A stretch of 64,000 bases of DNA from an uncultured Blautia sp. (GCA_937893675.1 CALBGI010000056.1:1-64000); one strand, 5' to 3'; shown: positions 25,719 to 35,636, counted from the first letter of the stretch. Notes: generated from the sequence alone by a model not told the origin. Made by a program: numbers and translations.

Positions 25719-27602
25719 ATGGGAGAGACAATGAAATTTACGGAACTGGACCAGTATTTGTTCGGACAGGGCACGCACTATGAGATTTATAAAAAGCTGG
25801 GTGCGCATCCGACAGTCCGGAGAGGCAAAAAGGGCGTTTATTTTGCAGTTTGGGCGCCGAATGCGCAGGAAGTATCGGTTATCGGAGATTTCAATAACTG
25901 GGATCATGAGGTAAATCCCATGAAAAAAACGGGCGATATTGGTGTGTTTGAGACCTTTGTTCCGGGAGCGGACATCGGCGCGCTTTACAAATATCACATC
26001 ATCGGAATGCATGGAGAAGAGCTGTTCAAGGCAGACCCCTATGCGTCTTTTGCGGAAAAGCGTCCGGGAACGGCCTCCAGGGTGGCGGATATTTCCGATT
26101 ATACCTGGAAGGATACCAACTGGATGAAAAAGCGGGCAGAATTTGACGAAAAGACAAAGCCGCTGGCAATTTACGAGGTGCATCCGGGCTCCTGGATGAA
26201 ACATCCTTCCTCGGAAGAGAACAAGGAAGGCTTTTATAATTATCGGGAACTGGCGCCGAAGCTGGCAGAATACGTAAAAGAGATGGGTTACACCCATGTG
26301 GAGCTGATGGGGATTGCGGAGCATCCCTTTGACGGCTCCTGGGGATATCAGGTGACCGGCTATTATGCGCCGACCTCCCGTTACGGAACACCGCAGGACT
26401 TCAAATATCTGGTGGACTACCTGCACCGTGAAAAAATCGGCGTGATCCTGGATTGGGTGCCTGCACACTTCCCGAAGGACGCTCACGGACTTGCCATGTT
26501 TGACGGAACGGCAGTGTATGAGCATGAGGATCCGAGACAGGGGGAGCATCCGGACTGGGGAACCAAGATTTATAATTACGGACGTCCGGAGGTGAAGAAT
26601 TTCCTCATCGCCAATGCCCTTTACTGGATTGAAGAGTTTCATGCAGACGGACTTCGTGTGGATGCAGTGGCATCCATGCTGTATTTGGATTACGGCAAAC
26701 AGGACGGTCAGTGGATCGCCAATAAATACGGCGATAACAAAAACCTGGAGGCCATAGAGTTTTTCAAACACCTGAACAGCGTGGTTCTGGGACGGAATCC
26801 GGGGACACTGATGATCGCGGAGGAATCCACAGCGTGGCCCCTGGTAACCGGCAAGGCAGAAGACGGCGGTCTTGGATTTTCTCTCAAGTGGAATATGGGC
26901 TGGATGAACGATTTCCTGGAGTACATGAAGCTTGACCCTTATTTCCGCAAATATAATCACAACCGCATGACATTTTCCATGATGTACGCCTACAGCGAGA
27001 AATATATCCTGGTGATCTCACATGACGAGGTAGTGCATTTGAAGTGCTCCATGCTCAATAAGATGCCGGGAGAGCTTCCGGATAAGTTCAGGAATCTGAA
27101 AGCAGCCTACACCTTTATGATGTTCCACCCGGGCAAAAAGCTTCTGTTTATGGGCCAGGATTTTGGCCAGCTCCGGGAATGGAGCGAGGAGAGGGAGCTT
27201 GACTGGTTTCTGCTTGGCGAGGAGAGCCACAGAGATCTCAAAGGCTTTGTAAAAGGGCTTCTCCATCTCTATCAGAAATATCCGGCGCTCTACGCAACAG
27301 ACTCCGATCCCGAGGGCTTTGAGTGGATCAACGCGGATGATGGCGACAGAAGTATTTTCAGCTTTGTGCGCAAATCCCCGACGAAACGGAACAATCTTCT
27401 GGTGGTGTGCAACTTTACGCCGGTAGAGCGGCCGGATTACCGGGTGGGAGTTCCGAGAAAGAAGCAGTATAAGCTGATCATGGACGAAAACGGCATGACT
27501 GAGCCGAAGATTTACAAGGCGGAGAAAAAAGAATGCGATAACCGCCCCAACTCTTTCGCATATCCGCTTCCGGCATACGGTATTGCGGTATTCCTGTATT
27601 GA
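25719..27602 (+). CDS. glgB: 1,4-alpha-glucan branching enzyme
   Basis: GlgB makes alpha-1,6 branches in glycogen. The 627-residue protein has an N-terminal CBM48 domain (about 35-130, VWAPNAQEVSVIGDFNNW), then a GH13 barrel. Its sites are VELMGIAEHPFDGSWGYQ, the nucleophile in GLRVDAVASMLYLDYG, the acid in MIAEESTAWP, and ISHDEVVH. Ribosome site AAAGGGAGGG precedes the ATG. The remaining glycogen genes (glgC, glgA, glgP) are not in the window. Confidence 0.95.
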   Translation: MGETMKFTELDQYLFGQGTHYEIYKKLGAHPTVRRGKKGVYFAVWAPNAQEVSVIGDFNNWDHEVNPMKKTGDIGVFETFVPGADIGALYKYHIIGMHGEELFKADPYASFAEKRPGTASRVADISDYTWKDTNWMKKRAEFDEKTKPLAIYEVHPGSWMKHPSSEENKEGFYNYRELAPKLAEYVKEMGYTHVELMGIAEHPFDGSWGYQVTGYYAPTSRYGTPQDFKYLVDYLHREKIGVILDWVPAHFPKDAHGLAMFDGTAVYEHEDPRQGEHPDWGTKIYNYGRPEVKNFLIANALYWIEEFHADGLRVDAVASMLYLDYGKQDGQWIANKYGDNKNLEAIEFFKHLNSVVLGRNPGTLMIAEESTAWPLVTGKAEDGGLGFSLKWNMGWMNDFLEYMKLDPYFRKYNHNRMTFSMMYAYSEKYILVISHDEVVHLKCSMLNKMPGELPDKFRNLKAAYTFMMFHPGKKLLFMGQDFGQLREWSEERELDWFLLGEESHRDLKGFVKGLLHLYQKYPALYATDSDPEGFEWINADDGDRSIFSFVRKSPTKRNNLLVVCNFTPVERPDYRVGVPRKKQYKLIMDENGMTEPKIYKAEKKECDNRPNSFAYPLPAYGIAVFLY

Positions 27603-27682
27603 GAGGGATTTTTTGAGACAGGAATGAGACATACTGCACAAAAAACAATGCGAAAGTTTATTGAAATTTAACAAAAAATGAA

Positions 27683-27711
27683 TTGCTTTTCCCTGGCGCC
27701 TGGGTTATAAT
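27683..27711 (+). promoter_or_regulatory. Promoter of the 77-residue protein gene
   Basis: TTGCTT (27683-27688) and TATAAT (27706-27711) are separated by 17 bp. Confidence 0.65.
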
Positions 27712-27763
27712 GAGGGCGAAGACAAGAGGATAAGAATTTACATGTTGAAAGGAGATTATTGAC

Positions 27764-27997
27764 ATGAAGGTAAGCAATATTCAGGACATTGAAAAATTTT
27801 TTAAGGTAATTGACAACTGCAAAGGCAAAGTAGAGCTGGTTACAGGTGAGGGCGACAGACTGAATCTGAAATCCAAACTTTCCCAGTATGTTTCTCTGGC
27901 AAATATTTTCTCCGGCGGAGAGATTCCGGAGCTGGAACTGGTTGCTTATGAGAAGGAAGACATTGACAGTCTGATGAATTTCATGATTAACGGCTAA
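27764..27997 (+). CDS. Small conserved-looking protein of unknown function (77 aa)
   Basis: The frame has its own promoter and an excellent ribosome site (GAAAGGAG). The protein is acidic and soluble with no membrane segment. It begins MKVSNIQDIEKFFKVID and ends in a predicted helix (EDIDSLMNFMING). I cannot assign a family. The isolated gene with its own regulation and normal codon use argues that it is real. Confidence 0.75.
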   Translation: MKVSNIQDIEKFFKVIDNCKGKVELVTGEGDRLNLKSKLSQYVSLANIFSGGEIPELELVAYEKEDIDSLMNFMING

Positions 27998-28019
27998 TAG
28001 ATAAAAACAATGCGGGGGC

Positions 28020-28048
28020 GTGACTATGTCATGTCCCCGTGTTATAAT
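28020..28048 (+). promoter_or_regulatory. Promoter of the CobW-type GTPase genes, overlapping a hairpin
   Basis: TATAAT (28043-28048) lies 17 bp after GTGACT (28020-28025). A CGGGG/CCCCG hairpin (about 28013-28040) covers the -35 and spacer and may also end the preceding transcript. Confidence 0.55.
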
Positions 28049-28173
28049 ATTACCAGGCGCAAAAGGATTGTGGGAGAATAAAGCACAGTCCGCCGGGTAA
28101 ATATAAAAAACAGGAAACCAGGGAGAAATACACTTCCTGGTCAAATTTGCGTTATGAAAAGAGGAGATCTGAA

Positions 28174-29235
28174 ATGACAAAAATCGACATTATTTCCGGC
28201 TTTCTCGGAGCAGGGAAAACCACACTGATCAAGAAGCTTCTGAAAGAGGCATTCCAGGAGGAGCAGGTGGTTCTGATTGAAAATGAATTCGGCGAGATCG
28301 GCATTGACGGAGGTTTTTTAAAGGAAGCAGGCGTAGAGATCCGGGAGATGAATTCCGGCTGTATCTGCTGCTCTCTGGTAGGCGATTTTGGCGCTTCCTT
28401 AAAAGAGGTTGTGGAGAAATACCATCCGGACCGTATTCTCATTGAGCCGTCCGGCGTGGGCAAGCTTTCGGATGTCATGAAGGCCGTACAGGGCGTGCAG
28501 GGAGAAACAGATATTGTCCTGAACAGCTATACCACAGTGGTAGATGCAAAAAAATGCCGCATGTACATGCGCAATTTCGGAGAATTTTTTAACAATCAGG
28601 TGGAATATGCGGGAGCGGTTATTTTGAGCCGCACGGACCTGGTAGACGAGAAAAAAGCCCGTGAGGCTATGGAGCTTCTGCGCGGCATCAACAAAAAAGC
28701 AGCGATCATCACTACGCCCATCGAAGAGCTGGACGGCAAAAAGCTGGTAGAAGTTATGGAGCATCCGGTCCATCTGGAAGAGGAGCTTCTGGCAGAAGAA
28801 ATATGTCCGGAGTGCGGCCACGTTCATGCGCACGGGGAGCATCACCATGAGCACGAGTGCGGCTGCGGTCAAGAACACCATCACGAACATGAGCATCACC
28901 ATGAGCACGAGTGTGGCTGCGGCCATGAACACCACCACGAGCATGGACATCATCATGCAGACGAGGTGTTCACCAGCTGGGGACGGGAAACTGTGCGCAA
29001 ATATACAAAAGAAGAAATTGAGCGGATGCTTAAGGCTCTCTCTGAGACAGAGGAATACGGAACGGTTCTGCGGGCAAAGGGAATGCTGCCGGCGCAGGAC
29101 GGCACCTGGATTTATTTTGACATGGTTCCAGGCGAGACGGAGATTCGTGGGGGTGCGCCTGAATATACCGGACGTCTCTGCGTGATCGGCTCCGCGCTGA
29201 AAGAGGACAAGCTGGCGCAGCTTTTTGAGGTTTAG
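28174..29235 (+). CDS. CobW/COG0523-family GTPase with His-rich metal-binding loop
   Basis: This 353-residue G3E GTPase is of the metallochaperone (zinc/cobalt) type. The P-loop is GFLGAGKTT, the family metal site is SGCICCSL, and the G4-like motif is SRTDLVD. Between the GTPase domain and the C-terminal CobW domain (about residues 208-258) lies a stretch dominated by His, Glu and CGCG: two ECGCG units with repeated EHHHEH blocks. Such stretches store or deliver Zn, Ni or Co. Ribosome site AGAGGAG precedes ATG 28174. The next gene, 22 bp away, is a related GTPase, so both probably handle the same metal. Confidence 0.9.
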   Translation: MTKIDIISGFLGAGKTTLIKKLLKEAFQEEQVVLIENEFGEIGIDGGFLKEAGVEIREMNSGCICCSLVGDFGASLKEVVEKYHPDRILIEPSGVGKLSDVMKAVQGVQGETDIVLNSYTTVVDAKKCRMYMRNFGEFFNNQVEYAGAVILSRTDLVDEKKAREAMELLRGINKKAAIITTPIEELDGKKLVEVMEHPVHLEEELLAEEICPECGHVHAHGEHHHEHECGCGQEHHHEHEHHHEHECGCGHEHHHEHGHHHADEVFTSWGRETVRKYTKEEIERMLKALSETEEYGTVLRAKGMLPAQDGTWIYFDMVPGETEIRGGAPEYTGRLCVIGSALKEDKLAQLFEV

Positions 29236-29257
29236 GAATCTGGAGGACAAAACAATT

Positions 29258-30208
29258 ATGAATGAAGTTACAGTTCCCATTTATCTTCTTGCAGGTTTTC
29301 TGGAAAGCGGCAAGACTACATTTCTGAATTTTACCCTGCAGCAGGATTATTTCTGCATTGAGGGAAAAACGCTGCTGATTCTCTGTGAGGAGGGGGAAGA
29401 GGAATACGATATGGATGCTCTTGCCCTCACCGATACCGTGGTGGAAGTTATCGAAAAAGAAGAGGATTTTACGCCGGAGCGCCTGGCGGCGCTGGATATT
29501 CTTTACCAGCCGGAACGGGTGATCGTAGAGTACAACGGCATGTGGCTGGTGAGCAAATTTGAAAAGATGCAAAAGCCCAAGGGCTGGGGCATTGAGCAGC
29601 ACATTGTGTGTGTGGACGCGAGCACCTTCCAGATGTATATGGCAAACATGAAATCTATTTTTATGGATATGGTGCGCGGCGCGGATATGGTTGTCTTTAA
29701 CCGGTGCAAAGCGTCGGATCCCCTTGCCACCTACCGCAGAGGCATCAAGGTTGCCAACCAGCGGGCGGAGATCATTTTTGAGGATGAGGAAGGGGAAATC
29801 GACAATATTTTCCAGGACGAAATGCCTTTCGACGTAAATGCGCCCCTCATCGATATTTTGCCGGAGGATTACGGCATCTGGTTTGTGGACGCCATGGACC
29901 ATCCGGACACTTATGTGGGGAAAACAGTCCGTTTTAAGGGAAGAGCCCTGAAGCCCAGGGGCATGGGAAGCCGGTTCTTTGTGCCGGGGCGTATGGCGAT
30001 GACCTGCTGTGCGGACGATACTACGTTTCTTGGATATGTGTGCAAAAGCGACGATGCTTTGCACATCCGTGAGGGCCAGTGGGTGGAGGTGACTGCCCGT
30101 GTGGCTTTTGAACAGCGTATGGAATATCAGGGAGAGGGAATTGTTCTCTATGCAGAAAAAGCAGAGCCCTGTGAAGCACTGGCAGACGAAATGGTATATT
30201 TTAACTAA
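29258..30208 (+). CDS. CobW-like GTPase domain fused to a YcgQ/DUF1980-like C-terminal domain
   Basis: The 316-residue protein has a P-loop (LLAGFLESGKTTFLN) like CobW. It lacks the CxCC metal motif of its neighbour. The last 110 residues (about 205-315: YVGKTVRFKGRALKP, FVPGRMAMTCCADD, GQWVEVTARV) resemble the soluble domain of YcgQ/TIGR03943 proteins. These are usually encoded beside a permease and a CobW protein in zinc-limitation loci. A single-chain combination, without the YcgQ membrane part, is unusual. ATG at 29258 follows CTGGAGGAC. Confidence 0.75.
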   Translation: MNEVTVPIYLLAGFLESGKTTFLNFTLQQDYFCIEGKTLLILCEEGEEEYDMDALALTDTVVEVIEKEEDFTPERLAALDILYQPERVIVEYNGMWLVSKFEKMQKPKGWGIEQHIVCVDASTFQMYMANMKSIFMDMVRGADMVVFNRCKASDPLATYRRGIKVANQRAEIIFEDEEGEIDNIFQDEMPFDVNAPLIDILPEDYGIWFVDAMDHPDTYVGKTVRFKGRALKPRGMGSRFFVPGRMAMTCCADDTTFLGYVCKSDDALHIREGQWVEVTARVAFEQRMEYQGEGIVLYAEKAEPCEALADEMVYFN

Positions 30209-30217
30209 GGAGTTCTT

Positions 30218-30802
30218 ATGTATTTAATAGCAGGATTGGGAAATCCCGGGAGACAATATGAGGGAACACGGCACAACATGGGATTTGATGTGATTGACTG
30301 CCTGATTGAGAAACACCGTATTCCCCAGAGCGGAGTAAAATTCAACGCCATGTTCGGCAAAGGGATCATCGGCGGAGAGCGCGCCGTGCTGATGAAGCCC
30401 TTGTCTTTCATGAATTTAAGCGGCGGTCCCATACAGGAGACGGCAAATTATTTTAAAATAGATCCGGAGACGGAGATCATTGTTATCTATGATGATATTG
30501 ATCTGGAGCCGGGGCAGCTCCGCATCCGCAAGAAAGGAAGCGCGGGGGGCCACAATGGAATCAAGGATATTATCCGCAGGCTCGGAACCGATCATTTTCT
30601 GCGCATCAAGGTAGGCGTGGGCGCGAAACCGAAGGACTGGGATCTGGCGGATCATGTGCTCGGCCGTTTTGCGGACAGTGAGCGAAAGCTTGTGGATGAG
30701 GCCATTGTCCGCGCGGCGGACGCCGTGGAGATGATCCTTGCAGAAGGCGCAGACGCGGCCATGAACAAATATAACGTGAAATCACAGTGTCAAAAGGTCT
30801 GA
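30218..30802 (+). CDS. pth: Peptidyl-tRNA hydrolase
   Basis: Pth recycles peptidyl-tRNA released from stalled ribosomes. The 194-residue protein has LIAGLGNPGRQYEGTRHNMGF with the catalytic histidine, KPLSFMNLSG, VIYDDIDL and GSAGGHNGIKDI. Ribosome site AAGGAG precedes the ATG. It lies 9 bp after the GTPase gene and 62 bp before mfd, an arrangement (pth-mfd) common in Firmicutes. Confidence 0.96.
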   Translation: MYLIAGLGNPGRQYEGTRHNMGFDVIDCLIEKHRIPQSGVKFNAMFGKGIIGGERAVLMKPLSFMNLSGGPIQETANYFKIDPETEIIVIYDDIDLEPGQLRIRKKGSAGGHNGIKDIIRRLGTDHFLRIKVGVGAKPKDWDLADHVLGRFADSERKLVDEAIVRAADAVEMILAEGADAAMNKYNVKSQCQKV

Positions 30803-30864
30803 TTCCGCCGGCGCTGTGTACGGAGCAATGTGTGTCATTTAGAATATTTGGTAGAGAGGTTTTT

Positions 30865-33800
30865 ATGAAAGCATTTTTGCAGCCCCTGAAAAACCTTGCA
30901 GAATATGAAGAAATCTGCGCTGCGGTCAGGACAAACCGCGGCGTTCTTCAGATTTCGGGATGTATGGAGTCCCAGAAAGCGCATCTGATGTATGGGCTTT
31001 CCGGGCTTTTTCCATGCCGTTTTATCATCGCTGAGGACGAACGGCGGGCAAAAGAAATCTGCGAGGATTATCGTTTTTATGACAAAAAAATCGTATATTA
31101 TCCGGCCAAGGATCTGCTGTTTTTTCAGGCGGACATTCACGGAAATCTTCTGATCCGCCAGCGGATGCAGGCAGTGAAAGCACTTCTGGAGCAGGAGGAA
31201 GTTACGGTGGTGACCAGTGTGGACGGCTGCATGGATTTTTTGATGCCGCTGGCGCACATCAGAGAGCAGCTTCTATCTATCCAAAATGACAGTGTGATCG
31301 AGATAGATGCGCTGAAGCTTCGCCTGGTAGAGCTTGGCTATGAGCGTGTAGGGCAGGTGGAGCTGCCGGGACAGTTTTCCATCCGGGGCGGCATTGTGGA
31401 TATTTACTGCCTCACAGAGGAAAATCCCTGGCGCATTGAGCTGTGGGGAGATGAGATTGATTCCATCAGGAGTTTTGACGCCCAGAGCCAGCGTTCCCTG
31501 GAAAATCTGGAGGAAATCCGGATCTATCCGGCAGCGGAGCAGGCAGAGGGCAAAGGGATGGTGTCCTTTTTGGAATATTTTCCGGAAGATAAGACGCTGA
31601 TATTTCTGGATGAGCCAAACCGCCTGACCGAGCGGGGAGAAGCGGTGGAGGAAGAATTTCGCCAGAGCCGGGAGCGCAGAGAGGAAAAAGGAACCTTGAA
31701 TCTTCCGGGACAGTGGCTCTGTGCCTACGGAGCCCTTCAGAAAGCCCTGAATAAGAGAAACTGCGTATCCCTGTGCGCGCTGGAGCCCAGGCAGGCTGGC
31801 TGGAAGGTGAGCGGGAAATTTCATCTGGAGGTAAAGTCCGTCAACTCCTACAACAGCAGCTTTGAGCTTCTGGTAAAGGATCTGCACAAGCTGAAAAAGC
31901 AGGGCTACAGCATTGCCCTTCTGTGCGGCTCCCGGACAAGGGCGCAGCGTCTGGCGAAGGATCTGCAGAATGAGGAGCTGAGCGCTTTTTATGGGGAGGA
32001 CTACGACAGGGTGATCTCTCCCGGGGAAATCATGGCGGTTTACGGCCATGCCCGCAAGGGATTTGAATATCCGCTCATTAAGTTTGCGGTTATTGCGGAG
32101 TCCGATATTTTTGGCAGAGAGCAGAAAAAAAAGAAAAAGAAGAAAACCTACAGCGGTCAGCGGATCCAGGATTTTTCCCAGCTGTCTGTCGGAGATTTTG
32201 TGGTGCATGAAAAGCACGGTCTGGGAATTTACCGGGGGATCGAAAAGGTGGAGGTTGACAAAATCGTCAAGGACTACATCAAGATAGAGTATCGGGGCGG
32301 AAGCAATCTCTACATTCTGGCAACCCAGCTGGACGCGCTGCAGAAATATTCCGGTGCGGACGGGGATAAAACGCCCAAGCTCAACAAGCTCGGCACGCAG
32401 GAGTGGAATAAGACAAAGACCCGAGTGCGGGGTGCAGTGAAGAATATCGCGAAGGAGCTGGTGGAGCTTTATGCGGTCCGCCAGGAAAAGGAGGGCTATG
32501 TCTGCGGTCCGGATACGGTCTGGCAGAAAGAGTTTGAGGAAATGTTTCCTTATGAGGAGACGGATGATCAGCTTGCCGCCATTGAGGACACCAAGCGGGA
32601 TATGGAAAGCACCCGGATCATGGACCGCCTGGTCTGCGGAGATGTGGGATACGGAAAAACAGAGGTGGCGCTTCGCGCTGCGTTCAAGGAAGTGCAGGAG
32701 AGCCGCCAGGTGGTGTATCTGGTGCCGACCACGATCCTGGCGCAGCAGCATTACAACACCTTTGTCCAGCGGATGAAGGAATTTCCGGTGCGGGTGGATC
32801 TGCTGTGCCGTTTTCGGACGGCTGCCCAGCAGAAAAAAACCATTGAGGATCTGAAAAAGGGCCAGGTGGACATTATCATCGGCACGCACCGCGCCCTTTC
32901 CAAGGATGTGCAGTTCAAGAACCTGGGGCTTTTGATCATTGATGAGGAGCAGCGTTTCGGCGTTGCCCACAAAGAAAAAATAAAGCAGCTGAAAAAGGAT
33001 GTGGATGTGCTGACGCTGACTGCAACGCCCATTCCCAGAACTCTTCACATGAGCCTGATCGGCATCCGGGATATGAGTGTGCTGGAGGAGCCGCCCATGG
33101 ACCGCATACCGATCCAGACCTATGTCATGGAATATGACGAGGAGACTGTGCGCGAGGCAATTCACCGGGAGCTGCGCCGGGGCGGCCAGGTGTATTATGT
33201 ATACAACCGTGTCAACGATATTGCAGAGGTGGCGCTTCGGATCTCCAAGCTGGTGCCGGAGGCAAAGGTGGATTTTGCCCATGGACAGATGAGCGAGCGG
33301 GAGCTGGAGCAGGTGATGTACGGCTTCATCAGCGGAGAGATTGATGTTTTGGTCTCCACCACCATCATTGAGACGGGGCTTGATATTTCCAATGTAAATA
33401 CCATGATCATCCACGATTCCGACCGCTACGGGCTGTCGCAGCTTTACCAGCTGCGGGGAAGGATCGGGCGTTCCAACCGCACGGCGTATGCCTTTTTGAT
33501 GTACCGCGCGAATACCGTTTTGCGGGAGACGGCGGAAAAGCGTCTGGCTGCCATACGGGAATACACGGATTTGGGCAGCGGCTTCAAAATTGCCATGCGG
33601 GATCTGGAGCTTCGGGGAGCCGGAAATCTTCTGGGTGCCCAGCAGCACGGCCATATGAACGCGGTAGGCTATGATCTGTACTGCAAAATGCTCAACGAGG
33701 CGGTAAAAGAAGCCAAGGGCATTCACACCATGGAGGATTTTGAGACGGCCATTGATCTGAATATGGATGCGTTTATTCCGGATACGTACATCAGCAACGA

Positions 33801-34185
33801 GTTTCAGAAGCTGGATATTTATAAGCGGATCGCAGTTATTGAAAATCAGGCAGATTACGACGATATGCTGGAGGAACTTCTGGACCGTTTCGGAGAACCG
33901 CCAAAGGCTGTGCTGAATCTTCTGGCTGTTGCAAAACTCAAAGCGCTGGCGCATCAGGCTTATGTGACGGAAATGAAGCAGCTGGGACGTCAGGTCCGCA
34001 TCACGCTCTATGAAAAAGCGCAGCTGAATCCCGGGGGGATTCCCGGGCTGATTCAGAAATACCGCCGTGCACTGCAGTTCAAAGCGGAGCAGGAGCCAAA
34101 ATTTTTGCTGACCTGGAAGGGAAATATTCTGGAAGCGCTGACCTCTTTTGTACAGGAGCTTCTGACCCTGGTGGAAGAGGCGTAA
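30865..34185 (+). CDS. mfd: Transcription-repair coupling factor
   Basis: Mfd displaces stalled RNA polymerase and recruits UvrA. About 1106 residues in the family order: a UvrB-like N-terminal region, a basic linker (REQKKKKKKKTYSGQ), the CarD-like RNA-polymerase-interaction domain (LSVGDFVVHEKHGLGIY), and the helicase motor with Walker A (GDVGYGKTEVA), DEEQ (LIIDEEQRFG), TATPIPRTLHMS and QLRGRIGRS. The TRCF C-terminal domain is last. ATG 30865 follows TAGAGAGG; an in-frame ATG at 30787 overlaps pth and is less likely. Confidence 0.95.
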   Translation: MKAFLQPLKNLAEYEEICAAVRTNRGVLQISGCMESQKAHLMYGLSGLFPCRFIIAEDERRAKEICEDYRFYDKKIVYYPAKDLLFFQADIHGNLLIRQRMQAVKALLEQEEVTVVTSVDGCMDFLMPLAHIREQLLSIQNDSVIEIDALKLRLVELGYERVGQVELPGQFSIRGGIVDIYCLTEENPWRIELWGDEIDSIRSFDAQSQRSLENLEEIRIYPAAEQAEGKGMVSFLEYFPEDKTLIFLDEPNRLTERGEAVEEEFRQSRERREEKGTLNLPGQWLCAYGALQKALNKRNCVSLCALEPRQAGWKVSGKFHLEVKSVNSYNSSFELLVKDLHKLKKQGYSIALLCGSRTRAQRLAKDLQNEELSAFYGEDYDRVISPGEIMAVYGHARKGFEYPLIKFAVIAESDIFGREQKKKKKKKTYSGQRIQDFSQLSVGDFVVHEKHGLGIYRGIEKVEVDKIVKDYIKIEYRGGSNLYILATQLDALQKYSGADGDKTPKLNKLGTQEWNKTKTRVRGAVKNIAKELVELYAVRQEKEGYVCGPDTVWQKEFEEMFPYEETDDQLAAIEDTKRDMESTRIMDRLVCGDVGYGKTEVALRAAFKEVQESRQVVYLVPTTILAQQHYNTFVQRMKEFPVRVDLLCRFRTAAQQKKTIEDLKKGQVDIIIGTHRALSKDVQFKNLGLLIIDEEQRFGVAHKEKIKQLKKDVDVLTLTATPIPRTLHMSLIGIRDMSVLEEPPMDRIPIQTYVMEYDEETVREAIHRELRRGGQVYYVYNRVNDIAEVALRISKLVPEAKVDFAHGQMSERELEQVMYGFISGEIDVLVSTTIIETGLDISNVNTMIIHDSDRYGLSQLYQLRGRIGRSNRTAYAFLMYRANTVLRETAEKRLAAIREYTDLGSGFKIAMRDLELRGAGNLLGAQQHGHMNAVGYDLYCKMLNEAVKEAKGIHTMEDFETAIDLNMDAFIPDTYISNEFQKLDIYKRIAVIENQADYDDMLEELLDRFGEPPKAVLNLLAVAKLKALAHQAYVTEMKQLGRQVRITLYEKAQLNPGGIPGLIQKYRRALQFKAEQEPKFLLTWKGNILEALTSFVQELLTLVEEA

Positions 34186-34219
34186 AAAGGTGGACTTTTT
34201 GTGAATTTTGCGATTTTTC

Positions 34220-34248
34220 TTGCCCCGGGGGCAAAAAAAGTTTATACT
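34220..34248 (+). promoter_or_regulatory. Promoter of the SurA-like lipoprotein gene
   Basis: TTGCCC (34220-34225) and TATACT (34243-34248) have a 17-bp spacer, which holds a CCCCGGGGG palindrome. Confidence 0.6.
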
Positions 34249-34316
34249 CTTACTAGTGCAGTCGGCGAAAGAATGGTTTGGACGGCACAAAACAAGAGGC
34301 AGTAATGGAGGAGAAC

Positions 34317-35609
34317 ATGAACAAAGCAGCGAGACGAATGGCCGTTGCAGCGCTTGCCGGTATTATGGCGGCAGGGCTTCTTAGCGGCTGTGGCGAAAAG
34401 AAATTAGATGGAGCAAAAACAGTGGCAACCGTGGACGGAGAGGAGATTTCGCTGGGGCTGGTGAGCCTTCTTGCGCGGCAGCAGCAGGCGCAGACCGACG
34501 CGATGTACCGCTCCTTTATGGGAACCGGCGCAAATATCTGGGATCAGGCGGTGTCAGAGGATGGAGAGCTTACCTACGGCGATCAGCTTGTGGAAGAGGC
34601 TTTAAAGAGTGTAGAGACCATGTACCTGTCCAGAGCTAAGGCAGCGGATTATGGAGTGGAGTTTACAGAAGAGGATAAGAAAGCAGTGGAAGAAGCAGCG
34701 GCAGAGTTTATGAAGGCGAACAGCGAAGAGACTCTGGCAGAGCTTGTGGTGACAGAAGACCAGGTAAAGACCTATCTGGAGCTTCAGACCTATGGTCAGA
34801 GAGTGATGGAGGCTTTGTATGAAGAGGCGCCGGTTGAGGTGACCGATGAAGAGGCGCAGCAGTCATCCTTCAGCTATGTAAGCATTTCCAAGAGTGATAC
34901 CAGCCTGACCGAAGAGGAACTGGCGAAAATTGACGAGAACGCTCAGAAAATCCTGGACAGCGTGAAGGCAGAGCCGACGAAGGACATGGATGAGCTGGCA
35001 AAGGCCGTGGATGAAACCTATGCAGGCTTAAACGGCAACTTTACCACAAAGGACGGAGAAGATGTGACCTATGCGTATCCGGACGAGGTGATCGAAGCAC
35101 TGCGCACACTGAAGGACGGAGAGGTTTATCCGGAGCTTGTGGAGGCAGAAAACACGCTTTACATTCTGAGACTGGATGAAACTCTGGATAAAGAAGCAAC
35201 AGAGAGCAAAAAAGCGTCCATGGAATCCCAGCAGCAGATGGATTATTATGCGGAAACGATAACTCAGTGGACTGAGGATGCAGATATCCAGGTTCAGGAG
35301 GATGTGCTTAAAACACTCACTGTGACGGATTCCCATACATTTACCATCGCAACGGAGGATATGAGCGAGGATACTTCTGCAGAGGACGCAGAAGAGGTTC
35401 CGGAAGAAATGGAAAATGCGCCGGTCATTGATGAAGACATGGACGATGCCCAGCTGATCGAGGATGACATCGAAAACGCCCTTGTTGTTGATGAGGAAGG
35501 AAATGTGATCTCCGAGCCGGAAGAAGATGCTGCGGCAGAGGAGGAAGATATGACCCCGGTAGAAGGAATGGATGAGGATCTGGAGCCGGCGGAGAATGTA
35601 GAAGAATAA
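34317..35609 (+). CDS. SurA/PrsA-like peptidyl-prolyl isomerase lipoprotein with acidic tail
   Basis: 430 residues. The lipobox is LLSGC (about residue 25). The SurA-N-like VATVDGEEISLG is followed by a helical chaperone region. A parvulin-like segment appears degenerate (MDELAKAVDETYAGLNGNF, LKDGEVYPELVEAENTLYI). The last 90 residues are extremely acidic (Glu/Asp/Ala-rich with no hydrophobic core). It is probably an extracytoplasmic folding factor. ATG 34317 follows AATGGAGGAG; the upstream in-frame ATGs at 34278 and 34305 are worse. Confidence 0.8.
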   Translation: MNKAARRMAVAALAGIMAAGLLSGCGEKKLDGAKTVATVDGEEISLGLVSLLARQQQAQTDAMYRSFMGTGANIWDQAVSEDGELTYGDQLVEEALKSVETMYLSRAKAADYGVEFTEEDKKAVEEAAAEFMKANSEETLAELVVTEDQVKTYLELQTYGQRVMEALYEEAPVEVTDEEAQQSSFSYVSISKSDTSLTEEELAKIDENAQKILDSVKAEPTKDMDELAKAVDETYAGLNGNFTTKDGEDVTYAYPDEVIEALRTLKDGEVYPELVEAENTLYILRLDETLDKEATESKKASMESQQQMDYYAETITQWTEDADIQVQEDVLKTLTVTDSHTFTIATEDMSEDTSAEDAEEVPEEMENAPVIDEDMDDAQLIEDDIENALVVDEEGNVISEPEEDAAAEEEDMTPVEGMDEDLEPAENVEE

Positions 35610-35636
35610 AATTTTTATTTGCTCTTGGCAATATAT

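Noticed and set aside
24165..26960. 931-codon open frame on the minus strand
   Set aside because: Antisense to the GH13 and glgB genes, both with complete catalytic motifs; it also starts in non-coding repeat DNA.
31273..34290. 1005-codon open frame on the minus strand
   Set aside because: It lies opposite mfd, which has all its helicase motifs; the minus frame has no recognisable domains or ribosome site. It is a codon-bias shadow.
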